The notes under the pieces were generated by a model. It did no database searches and was not told where the DNA came from. It worked only from the letters and a program-made list of their open reading frames with translations. Below, piece after piece: positions 1 through 6,299 of a stretch of 17,924 bases of DNA (its first letter is position 1; each line of letters opens with the position of its first letter). Source of the stretch: Clostridia bacterium (GTDB lineage: Bacteria; Bacillota_A; Clostridia; Christensenellales; Aristaeellaceae); NCBI GenBank assembly GCA_017525805.1, contig JAFXSH010000003.1, positions 1 to 17,924 on the forward strand, written 5' to 3'. The translations under genes and the position numbers were made by a program.

Positions 1-1
1 C

Positions 2-283
2 GAGTACGCGGAAATCTTCCCCGAGCGGGTGAACACGGAATTTGTGCGGGTAATCAATCCCACCACCCTGCGCATGCGGGTGTGGGAGCGTGGCAGCGGG
101 GAAACCTTAGCCTGCGGCACCGGAGCCTGCGCCGCCGTGGCCGCGGCGGTGAAAACCGGCCTGTGCCCCACTGGGCGGGATATCGTGGTCAAATTGGCTG
201 GGGGTGACCTGACCGTAAACTGCACGGAGGAGCGCGTCATCCTCACCGGCGAAGTCACGTATGTATTTGAAGGAATCGCGTAA
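2..283 (+). CDS. dapF: Diaminopimelate epimerase, C-terminal part (5' end outside window)
   Basis: This is the 3' part of a gene entering from the left; the reading frame is open from base 2, so the GTG at 29 is only an internal codon. DapF interconverts LL- and meso-diaminopimelate, the last epimerisation before lysine and DAP-type peptidoglycan, in the cytoplasm without a cofactor. The diagnostic block GSGETLACGTGACAA is visible; it holds the second catalytic cysteine (ACGTG) and phosphate-contacting residues of the family. About 93 C-terminal residues of the usual ~280 are present, ending with a normal TAA. The gene points toward the spoVT remnant and shares a hairpin terminator with it. 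The identification is secure; only the missing 5' part is unknown. Confidence 0.95.
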   Translation, partial: EYAEIFPERVNTEFVRVINPTTLRMRVWERGSGETLACGTGACAAVAAAVKTGLCPTGRDIVVKLAGGDLTVNCTEERVILTGEVTYVFEGIA

Positions 284-324
284 TATACTTCATCACCGCT
301 TCGCTGACTGCCAGAGACAGCATT

Positions 325-366
325 AAAACCGCCCGGAAGGTTCGCAAACCCCTCCGTGCGGTTTTT
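325..366. terminator. Bidirectional intrinsic terminator between dapF and the recombinase-spoVT ORF
   Basis: The arms AAAACCGC (325-332) and GCGGTTTT (358-365) pair, extended inward by CGGAAGG against CCTCCG with one bulge. The A-run at one end and T-run at the other give U-tracts in both directions. It lies between the convergent stop codons at 283 and 370, as expected for a shared terminator. Confidence 0.85.
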
Positions 367-369
367 CGC

Positions 370-834
370 TTATTGCTCCATCTGGCGGCCCACGATGCCA
401 GCCGCCGTTTCCGCCACCTTGATTTCCGTATCGCCCATCCGGGCGCCCTGCTCCCGGGACAAAAGCAGCACCGCGCCGATGGCTTCCCCGTCCGCGATGA
501 TGGGCGACACCACCTGGGCCGTGTAGCCGGATACGTCCTCCTCGTTGGTCACGGGCACGATCCTGCCCGCGCCCGTGCGGTTGCTGCTCACCGTCTGCCG
601 CGCCTGAATAGCGCTTTCTAAATCGGGGCTGATGGGCTTATCCCATAGCTCTTTTTTGCTCACCCCGCTGGCCGCCACCACCTGGTCTCGGTCCACGATG
701 CACGCGATGTGCCCTAAGGACCGGAACAGCGATTCCGTGTAATCCTTGGCAAAGGAGCTCATTTCCCCAATGGGGGAATACTTCTTCAAAATCACTTCCC
801 CGTCCCGGTCCGTGTAAATTTCCAGCGGGTCACC
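370..834 (-). pseudogene. spoVT: spoVT, 5'-truncated, as the 3' end of the recombinase ORF
   Basis: About 154 codons match SpoVT from roughly residue 31 of the ~178-residue Bacillus protein to its end. Landmarks are GDPLEIYTDRDGEVILKKYSPIGE (closing half of the AbrB-type DNA-binding domain, split here only to name it), then a GAF-like domain with GHIACIVDRD, SGVSKKE, IADGEAIGAVLLLS and ETAAGIVGRQMEQ. SpoVT is a forespore regulator of sigma-G-dependent genes in spore formers. The first ~30 residues, forming the first half of the swapped-hairpin DNA-binding domain, are replaced by recombinase sequence, so this copy should not bind DNA normally. No independent start or ribosome site is visible; it could be made only as a fusion unless the intervening DNA is removed. 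It is convergent with dapF. Confidence 0.9.
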
Positions 835-2544
835 GTCGCTGATCGTATTGACACAAAAGGCTCTGTTCCGCGTGTTTTTGGAGCGCTGGAGCAGCATGAC
901 CTGTCCCTTTGTGCCTCGTTTAAAATTTACGGCTTCCCCTGTTTCCGCGTCCGTCACGGTGCCGGAATTCAGCAGGGCGTCGATATCCGCTTTCAGCTTT
1001 ACGTCGATGTGATCGGTGTAAATCAGAATTTCCTCCACCAGGAGCCCCAGGTCCCGGTTGTCCAGATGATCCTTTTCCAGGATTTCATCGAAGATTTGAA
1101 GGGCTGTCTTGGCTTTCCGGTTCACACGAATGATCAGGTTCCGCCGGTTCTGGTTCAGGGTGATCTGGTTTTGCAAGCCGGTGATGCGTTCCACCAGGCT
1201 GCTTTCCATTTCATCGTAGGTTTCTTCCAGCAAAGCCGCCTGTTCGGGATGCTTCATCAGATCGCGGATGCGCTGGCGCTTGGTGGCTTTCAGCTCCTCC
1301 TGCAAATCCTCCACCACGTCCGTCAGGTTCTTCACGCTGCGCTCCGCTTCGTCAATGTCCTCTTCCTCCTGGCTCAGCTCGCCGTTCAGCTTGTCGATCA
1401 TCCCTTGGGCATTGTCCCGCACCTTTTTCAGGTACATTTTCAGCAGCTCGTCCAGGGTGCTGGTCTTGGTGTAATGGCTGGTGCAGGCTTTCAGGCCCCT
1501 GCGGTGATATGCCCCGCAATGGTAAGCGTCCACCCCCGTGGCCCGGCTCATGGTGAACATGGGCGATCCGCAGTCCCCGCAGCGAAGAAAACCGGTGTAG
1601 GCATTCTCGTTTTTCTTGATTCCGGTATAATCGCTGGCGGCCCGGCGGTCAATCATATCCTTTACCGTGGCGAAGGTGCGGTAATCAATGATGGGCTGGT
1701 GATGGTTTTCGAGGACGATGTGCTCGTCCTCGTCCCGCTTCACATCCTTGCCGTTGATTTTCTTCCGGTAATATTTTCCCTGGCGCAGGGTGCCGATGTA
1801 AAAATCATTGGTCAGGATGGTCTGCACGCTGATGATGCTCCACTCCGGGCGGCACTTCCGGTGATACTCCCTGCCCTTCATTTCTACGCGAGTTTTTTCG
1901 CTCATCCGTGGCGTGGGGATCCCCTCGTCCGTCAGGCTGTTGGCGATGCGCTTGTACCCCCAGCCCCCCAAGTATCTTTGGTAAATCAGCCGCACAATTT
2001 CCGCTTCCGTGGGCACGATTTCAAACTGCTGGCTTTCCGTGACGATGTAGCCATAAGGCGCGGCGCAAATCCATTTCCCATCCTCCTGACGGCGGCGCAC
2101 CACGGCGCGCACCTTCTTGGATGTGTCGGTCACCGGCATTTCGTTGATCAGGAACTGGAATTGGATTTTCAGCCAATCGTCGTCATTGGGGTAATCGATG
2201 CCGTCGCCGATGGAAATGATGCGCACCCCCGCGTCCCGCAGGTCCTCCAGCTCCACCAGGCCCCGGCTGTTCCGGCGGGAGAAGCGGGAAAAGTCCTTCA
2301 CGATCAGGATGTCGATCTGGTGCGCCATCAGCTTCCTTCGCATCCGCTGATACCCGTCGCGCTGCTCAAAGGTGTAACCCGATTTATCCCTGTCCTCGTA
2401 AAACACCAATTCGCTTTCCGGGAACCGCTGCTTCACAAAGTCTGAAATGATGGCCTTTTGGTTCTCAATGGACGTGTTTTCCTGGTTCAGTTCATCGTCT
2501 ACCGAGATTCGGGCGTATCCCGCTATGGTAAATCGTTCTATCAA
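370..2544 (-). CDS. Large serine recombinase fused in frame to SpoVT C-terminal part
   Basis: The first ~570 residues are a large serine recombinase of the kind that integrates and excises clostridial elements. Numbering from the upstream TTG at 2559, it has a resolvase domain (GYARIS with catalytic Ser19, DKSG near 58-61, KDFSRFSRR at 88-96), a recombinase domain (~160-300), a zinc ribbon (Cys327/Cys330, Cys348, Cys359), a coiled coil (~385-475) and a basic tail. From about residue 576 (GDPLEIYTDRDGEVILKKYS) to the end (ETAAGIVGRQMEQ) it is plainly SpoVT. I prefer the TTG at 2544: GGAAGTG lies 6 nt upstream, whereas the TTG at 2559 has no ribosome site. The total length (724-729 aa) exceeds usual recombinases (~500-600) by the SpoVT part. 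The join could be an integration product, an evolved fusion, or an assembly artefact. Confidence 0.92.
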   Translation of the reverse strand: MIERFTIAGYARISVDDELNQENTSIENQKAIISDFVKQRFPESELVFYEDRDKSGYTFEQRDGYQRMRRKLMAHQIDILIVKDFSRFSRRNSRGLVELEDLRDAGVRIISIGDGIDYPNDDDWLKIQFQFLINEMPVTDTSKKVRAVVRRRQEDGKWICAAPYGYIVTESQQFEIVPTEAEIVRLIYQRYLGGWGYKRIANSLTDEGIPTPRMSEKTRVEMKGREYHRKCRPEWSIISVQTILTNDFYIGTLRQGKYYRKKINGKDVKRDEDEHIVLENHHQPIIDYRTFATVKDMIDRRAASDYTGIKKNENAYTGFLRCGDCGSPMFTMSRATGVDAYHCGAYHRRGLKACTSHYTKTSTLDELLKMYLKKVRDNAQGMIDKLNGELSQEEEDIDEAERSVKNLTDVVEDLQEELKATKRQRIRDLMKHPEQAALLEETYDEMESSLVERITGLQNQITLNQNRRNLIIRVNRKAKTALQIFDEILEKDHLDNRDLGLLVEEILIYTDHIDVKLKADIDALLNSGTVTDAETGEAVNFKRGTKGQVMLLQRSKNTRNRAFCVNTISDGDPLEIYTDRDGEVILKKYSPIGEMSSFAKDYTESLFRSLGHIACIVDRDQVVAASGVSKKELWDKPISPDLESAIQARQTVSSNRTGAGRIVPVTNEEDVSGYTAQVVSPIIADGEAIGAVLLLSREQGARMGDTEIKVAETAAGIVGRQMEQ

Positions 2545-2560
2545 TGCTATCACTTCCAAA

Positions 2561-2608
2561 TGAAGATTTCTTCATATATATTGTAACACAGAGAACGATC
2601 CTTGACAA
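2561..2608 (-). promoter_or_regulatory. Recombinase promoter with downstream palindrome
   Basis: On the minus strand TTGTCA (2608-2603) and TACAAT (2585-2580) are separated by 17 bp, each 5/6 to the sigma-70 consensus. The predicted start, near 2573, falls inside a 6-bp-arm palindrome, TGAAGA-TT-TCTTCA (2561-2574), placed where a repressor could block the promoter. The leader to the TTG at 2544 would be about 30 nt. Confidence 0.65.
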
Positions 2609-2623
2609 GATACGATTTTTCTC

Positions 2624-2663
2624 ATCGCCAAAGATATTTCCGCCACTGGCGGTCTTTGGCGAT
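2624..2663. repeat. Nested inverted repeat upstream of the recombinase promoter
   Basis: The outer arms ATCGCCAAAGA (2624-2634) and TCTTTGGCGAT (2653-2663) are perfect 11-bp inverted repeats. An inner perfect hairpin, CCGCCA-C-TGGCGG (2640-2652), abuts the right arm, with five extra bases on the left side only. No T-tract follows on either strand, so it is not a standard terminator; a protein-binding site upstream of the recombinase promoter is equally possible. Confidence 0.7.
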
Positions 2664-2729
2664 TCGTCCCTTACCAAGAAAGCTGCCTTTTTCATATATC
2701 ATATAATCATCTTCATCAAACAAGGTTGT

Positions 2730-2975
2730 TTAGATGACCGCCTTTTCATGTACCATTCTATCCTGCTCCAGCTTTTTCTTATTATACTGGAGCAGCTCCA
2801 GCGTCAGCTCCGATACATCCTCTTTGCCGGAGAAAAAAACGGATACCAGATACTTTTTTCTTTTGTATTCCGCGTACAGCGCTTTCAGTTTTTCTTTCGT
2901 CCCAGTGCTTTCCTGATCCGCATGGTTCAGCCACACGCAGACGATTTTTTCTTTTGCGTGTACGTCGATCTGCAT
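2730..2975 (-). CDS. Small conserved-looking protein of unknown function, element-type
   Basis: An 81-residue, charged, soluble protein beginning MQIDVHAKEKIVCVWLNHADQ and continuing with KLKALYAEYKRKKYLVSVFFSGKEDVSELTLELLQYNKKKLEQ. The alternating hydrophobic pattern suggests a small alpha/beta fold with two strands (IVCVWL, YLVSVFF) and flanking helices; no membrane segment or signal peptide is seen. The start is well supported: GGAGGTGAG sits 5 nt upstream of the ATG. I recall similar short proteins next to recombinases and relaxases in clostridial integrative elements, but cannot verify this here and give no function. It lies upstream of the recombinase in the same orientation, separated from it by the nested inverted repeat and promoter. 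Confidence 0.7.
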   Translation of the reverse strand: MQIDVHAKEKIVCVWLNHADQESTGTKEKLKALYAEYKRKKYLVSVFFSGKEDVSELTLELLQYNKKKLEQDRMVHEKAVI

Positions 2976-3590
2976 CCGTTCTCACCTCCCTCCTATTGTT
3001 TTCCTTCATCATATTTTTATACAGTTCATGTTTTCCCTGCACTGTTTTTATGCTTCCCATGAAAGCGCGTATATTGGATCCAGGCTGTTCAATTTTCAAG
3101 ATTCGCTTCGGCGCTGCCGCCAAATGTGTGCCTCGTACAATTCATGCGACCAGGAACATTCTGGTTTTCTTAGGACGGTTTACGCCGCACCAGATCACTT
3201 TAGGCATCCATGAAAGCAATTCACTTGTTCTTGCAAGCATTACAGAGTTTACCTGGTCACATAAACATTATACCATTCAATGAGAACAAATGTTGGTGTA
3301 TTTCCCACCCATTCTGCGGTATCTTTGGTGTATTTCCCACCCTTTTCTCAAATATACATGTATACATGGGATACTCGGTCATGGGAATACTTCACCAGTG
3401 CGGTCATAAAAAAGCATGTTTGCTTTTCCAGCACCATAAACATTATAATGGGACTATTCGCTCTCGGTTGGCGGAATTTCCACCATTCCCTCATCAATTA
3501 CTTTTCTCCTGACATTCCAGAACCTCTATCGTCTCTGCTTGATCAGTCTTTCGGTCCACAATTTGATCCCTCCTTCCTTTCGCCTCCATG
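2976..3590. other. AT-rich region without a convincing gene, 5' of the small minus-strand gene
   Basis: About 600 bases hold only short ORFs on both strands, none with a ribosome site plus recognisable protein. A minus-strand stretch from 3123 (reading RILKIEQPGSN, then HELYKNMMKENN) looks mildly coding-like but runs through the ribosome site of the 2730-2975 gene, so it is at best an upstream reading frame. The region carries two copies of an 18-bp repeat, a perfect palindrome TATACATGTATA (3353-3364), and two copies of CATAAACATTATA (3260-3272, 3435-3447). On the minus strand the latter read TATAATGTTTATG, each containing a consensus -10 hexamer. A regulatory or leader role for the minus-strand genes is an inference. 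Confidence 0.5.
3293..3342. repeat. Two direct copies of an 18-bp repeat, 32 bp apart
   Basis: TTGGTGTATTTCCCACCC occurs at 3293-3310 and identically at 3325-3342, with 14 bp between. The 32-bp period is about three helical turns, which fits an operator or iteron pair bound on one DNA face. On the minus strand the pair lies immediately upstream of a TATAAT (3272-3267), as an activator site would. Confidence 0.75.
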
Positions 3591-3596
3591 ATAAAC

Positions 3597-3654
3597 TTTA
3601 AAGGTGAAAAAACCCTTCACCTTTAAATCAGGTTTTTCAAAAAAGTTTTCGACA
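3597..3654. repeat. Hairpin-TTCGACA module, copy 1
   Basis: A perfect 12-bp hairpin has arms TTTAAAGGTGAA (3597-3608) and TTCACCTTTAAA (3616-3627) with a 7-nt loop. A T-rich/A-rich spacer follows, then TTCGACA at 3648-3654, about 20 nt from the hairpin. Two further copies keep the same layout; see the related finding. Confidence 0.75.
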
Positions 3655-3736
3655 AAAATTGACAAGCAATTGAATCGACATTTTTCGTCATTTCCTTTCT
3701 TTATTCTAGGAATAGAGCACTTCATGGAGCAGAGCA

Positions 3737-3818
3737 CCCTTCCCATTCCGCATGGTAAATGTTAAAGGTGCAAAATCCCTGCACCTTTAAAATCATTTTC
3801 TAAAAAAATCGTTCGACA
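3737..3818. repeat. Hairpin-TTCGACA module, copy 2, with conserved left flank
   Basis: A hairpin TTAAAGGTGCA (3762-3772) / TGCACCTTTAA (3780-3790) with a 7-nt loop is followed after 21 nt by TTCGACA (3812-3818). Its left flank, 3737-3759, begins CCCTTCCCATT and ends CATGGTAAA. It recurs at 5507-5529 with 21 of 23 bases identical, beyond the ATPase gene. Confidence 0.75.
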
Positions 3819-3835
3819 TAATTCGCATTGAAGAA

Positions 3836-3911
3836 TTAAAACGGCGGTGAACGTGAATAAATAATGTTGACAGCCGTTTTAATTGCGATTATAATTTAAA
3901 GCGGCGGTGAA
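3836..3911 (+). promoter_or_regulatory. Perfect-consensus promoter of the ATPase gene with flanking repeats
   Basis: TTGACA (3867-3872) and TATAAT (3890-3895) are both exact consensus with an optimal 17-bp spacer. An inverted repeat, TTAAAACGGC (3836-3845) / GCCGTTTTAA (3873-3882), brackets the -35 box. A direct repeat, TTAAAACGGCGGTGAA (3836-3851) and TTAAAGCGGCGGTGAA (3896-3911), 15/16 identical and 60 bp apart, brackets the whole promoter. So strong a promoter inside symmetric sites suggests repression by a dimeric regulator, possibly by looping. The leader to the ATG at 3962 is about 60 nt. Confidence 0.8.
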
Positions 3912-3961
3912 ATGTAAATCATCTTCTTCGCAGCCCGTTAAAGTGATCGGGGGAATGGAAA

Positions 3962-5395
3962 ATGATCGGGCGGGAAAAAGAAGTCAAGGAACTGAACAAA
4001 CTATATGACCGGAACCGCGCGGAGCTGGTAGCTGTCTACGGACGACGCCGCGTGGGGAAAACGTATTTGATCGACGAGACCTTTGCTGGCAGGATCACAT
4101 TCCGCCATGCCGGTCTTTCCCCAGCGGATGAGGACGCGAAGGGGCTGCTTCGGGCGCAGCTGGATCATTTTTATAATTCATTGATTCTATTTGGCATGGA
4201 GAAAAGCAAAAAGCCGGATAACTGGCTGGATGCTTTTCTGCTGTTGGAGCAATTCCTGCAAAAAATCGATGATGGTTCAAGACAGCTGGTGTTTCTGGAT
4301 GAACTGCCCTGGCTGGACACGCCGCGGTCAGGATTTATCCGAGCCTTTGAAGGCTTCTGGAACAACTGGGGCTGCCATCGGAAAAACCTGATGGTCATTG
4401 TGTGCGGCAGCGCCAATTCCTGGATGATGAACAGTCTGATCAACAATCATGGGGGCCTGTATAACAGGGTGACTTATGAAATCAAGCTCGCGCCTTTTAC
4501 GCTGCAGGAGTGTGAAGCGTTCTTCCAGGCGAACAATATCAGGCTTTCGAGATATGATATTGCCCAGAGCTACATGATCTTCGGCGGCATTCCATATTAT
4601 CTGGGGTATTTCGACGGCGAATACAGCTTAGCCCAGAATGTGGACAGGATCATTTTTGCCAGAAACGCGAAGCTGAAAGACGAGTATGACAGGCTGTACC
4701 AATCGGTGTTTATCAACCCGGACACGGAAAAGGCCATCGTAACCTTCCTGGCAACACGCAATGCCGGCTTCACCAGAAAAGAAATCACCGAAAAGCTCGG
4801 CATGTCTGACGGAGGCAGGCTGTCCAAGAGCCTGAACGCGCTGATTGCCAGCGATTTTGTGGTGAAATATGTGCCCTTCGGCATGGGAAAGCGGGAGGAA
4901 CACTATAAAGTTGTCGATCCGTTTTGCCTGTTCTATCTGCATTTTATCCGTGATATAAGCGGAGGCAGCGAATCCTTCTGGCAGGAAAATGTGACCGCCC
5001 AGCCCGTTGTTACCTGGCGGGGTTTGGCCTTTGAACACGTTTGCTTTAATCACATTCCCCAAATCAAAAAGGCGCTGGGCATTTCCGGCGTTATTACCTC
5101 CGCCTCCGCATGGTCCAAACGGGAGGATGATCAGGAAGGAACACAAATCGATCTCCTGCTGACCCGGAACGATAACGTTCTGAACATGTGCGAAATCAAG
5201 TTCTATGGCGGAAAATATACCGTAAAAAAGGACGATTACCTGACGCTGCTCGGCAGGCAGGAACTTCTGATGGGCAAAGTCAACCCCAAAATAACGATTC
5301 GCAGCACGCTCATTACCACATACGGCCTGACGCAAAATGAATACAGCGGTGCATTTACCAACGTGATCACGCTGGATGATCTGTTCGCTGAATGA
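3962..5395 (+). CDS. AAA+ ATPase of the ATPase_2/DUF234 type with PD-(D/E)XK-like C-terminus
   Basis: A 477-residue P-loop ATPase. Visible are Walker A GRRRVGKT (27-34), Walker B QLVFLDE (108-114) followed by LPWLD, a sensor-1-like VIVCGSAN (145-152) and the FGGIPYYL block (~207-214) typical of this family. A winged-helix-like segment follows (~255-310; FTRKEITEKLGMSDGGRLSKSLNAL split across it). The C-terminal domain contains QIDLLL (Asp397) and CEIKFY (Glu411, Lys413), the D...ExK pattern of PD-(D/E)XK nuclease folds, as in DUF234 proteins. Family members are often multicopy in Clostridia and archaea; their role is not settled. The start ATG follows GGGGGAATGGAAA. The gene stands alone between repeat-rich spacers, under its own strong promoter. 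No downstream U-tract terminator is apparent. Confidence 0.88.
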   Translation: MIGREKEVKELNKLYDRNRAELVAVYGRRRVGKTYLIDETFAGRITFRHAGLSPADEDAKGLLRAQLDHFYNSLILFGMEKSKKPDNWLDAFLLLEQFLQKIDDGSRQLVFLDELPWLDTPRSGFIRAFEGFWNNWGCHRKNLMVIVCGSANSWMMNSLINNHGGLYNRVTYEIKLAPFTLQECEAFFQANNIRLSRYDIAQSYMIFGGIPYYLGYFDGEYSLAQNVDRIIFARNAKLKDEYDRLYQSVFINPDTEKAIVTFLATRNAGFTRKEITEKLGMSDGGRLSKSLNALIASDFVVKYVPFGMGKREEHYKVVDPFCLFYLHFIRDISGGSESFWQENVTAQPVVTWRGLAFEHVCFNHIPQIKKALGISGVITSASAWSKREDDQEGTQIDLLLTRNDNVLNMCEIKFYGGKYTVKKDDYLTLLGRQELLMGKVNPKITIRSTLITTYGLTQNEYSGAFTNVITLDDLFAE

Positions 5396-5506
5396 AATAA
5401 CCTATGACTCAAAGCATTTGAAAAAAGCTCTCTGGCGATAGGTTCACGAGAACAATGATCGCGCAGGAGCTTTCTATGAACGTTACTGATCTCATAGGCG
5501 ATAACG

Positions 5507-5529
5507 CCCTTCCCATTTCCCATGGTAAA
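5507..5529. repeat. Second copy of the 23-bp flank repeat
   Basis: This matches 3737-3759 at 21 of 23 positions in the same orientation, from CCCTTCCCATT to CATGGTAAA. The two copies enclose the ATPase gene and its promoter. Read on the minus strand, both copies start an M-x-N-G-K-G peptide. Confidence 0.7.
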
Positions 5530-5558
5530 AAACAACTTTGGCTCAATGCAAAAGTTTG

Positions 5559-5601
5559 TGGGGGAAACTGCTCTTTGGATGCCCAAGAGCGGTTTCCCCC
5601 A
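5559..5601. repeat. 17-bp-arm hairpin
   Basis: The arms TGGGGGAAACTGCTCTT (5559-5575) and AAGAGCGGTTTCCCCCA (5585-5601) pair throughout, with one T-G wobble, around a 9-nt loop. No T-tract follows on either strand, so this is not a textbook terminator. It could be a transcript 3'-end stabiliser, a protein site or a small non-autonomous repeat. Confidence 0.75.
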
Positions 5602-5850
5602 CGCCCCCTCCCGAGAAAGCAGTGGAAGAATAAAAAAGCAATTTTTCTCCCTTAATTTCTTTCGAGGTAAAAATGCAGATGTATGAGTGTTCCCTCTCAA
5701 AATTTTTCATTGAACCACAACTTTTTCAAAAGAAGTTGTCGACAAGAAGCGACAAGGGATTTGGGGGATCATCACTTAACATTTTTAGCCTTTTTTACTT
5801 GGAAATATATAGAGCCAAGCCAATTTTCTTTCCATCACCTATTGAAAAAG

Positions 5851-5906
5851 TTAAAGCGGCAAAAAACTTGCCTCTTTAAAATATATTCTTGAAAAATCGT
5901 TCGACA
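5851..5906. repeat. Hairpin-TTCGACA module, copy 3
   Basis: The arms TTAAAGCGGCAA (5851-5862) and TTGCCTCTTTAA (5868-5879) pair with one mismatch. TTCGACA follows at 5900-5906, about 20 nt beyond the hairpin, as in copies 1 and 2. The arm sequence differs from the others while pairing is kept, which points to selection on structure. Confidence 0.7.
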
Positions 5907-6132
5907 TTTTTCACATTCCCTATTCCTTCGTTCAAGTCAATCACATGGCAGCAGTCCGCCACCTGTTTCGTCAGTTGGAAAAACATGCTTCGTTCGCATA
6001 CTCCCTATTTTCTATGGTACACCCCATTCCGCCGATAAGTCCGGCGGATTCAGAAGGAATTTTATAAAGCCTTTTCGACAAAAATGGAATTCTTTGCATT
6101 ATGTAACATAAGTGTTTTTCGTAAAATGATAG

Positions 6133-6171
6133 AAAAAAAGCAGACGATGGCCATCAATTTCAGCCGTCGTC
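6133..6171 (-). terminator. Intrinsic terminator of the glycerol-1-phosphate dehydrogenase gene
   Basis: GACGATGGC (6143-6151) pairs with GCCGTCGTC (6163-6171), nine pairs with one wobble and an 11-nt loop. On the minus strand the hairpin is followed by TGC and seven T residues (6139-6133). It lies about 130 bp beyond the stop codon at 6300. Confidence 0.75.
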
Positions 6172-6299
6172 CGTTTTCCCGGCGGGGGTTATTTATCGTG
6201 TATGAGCGAAGAAGTATCTTACCAAATATTGCTCTATAAATTTTGAAATAGGGTCACCCGGATAGTAATTTCTGGCTTTATAAGCGAAATACGCTGAAA

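Larger units (their letters stand above)
5396..6132. other. Repeat-rich spacer downstream of the ATPase gene
   Basis: No convincing gene is present in these ~740 bases. The spacer holds the flank repeat 5507-5529, a long hairpin (5559-5601), a diverged module tail around 5706-5752 (a GTCGACA inside an ACAACTT/AAGTTGT stem), module copy 3, and a solitary TTTTCGACAAAAAT at 6072-6085 matching the tail of copy 1. A minus-strand frame from the ATG at 5523 reads MGNGKGVIAYEISNVHR and later RDHCSREPIARELF before entering the antisense of the ATPase. It may be a decayed short gene but has no clear ribosome site. Confidence 0.5.

Noticed and set aside
1009..2445. 478-codon plus-strand open frame opposite the recombinase
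   Set aside because: Antisense shadow; the minus-strand product has full recombinase and SpoVT motifs.
2782..3123. 113-codon minus-strand frame (RILKIEQPGSN...)
   Set aside because: It overlaps the better supported 2730-2975 gene out of frame and passes through its ribosome site; kept only as a remark.
3293..3342. Possible CRISPR repeats
   Set aside because: Only two short direct copies with a 14-bp spacer and no cas genes; better read as regulatory sites.
3543..3746. 67-codon minus-strand frame across the repeat modules
   Set aside because: It crosses two hairpin modules and lacks a ribosome site; likely chance, apart from the NGKG start noted with the 23-bp repeat.
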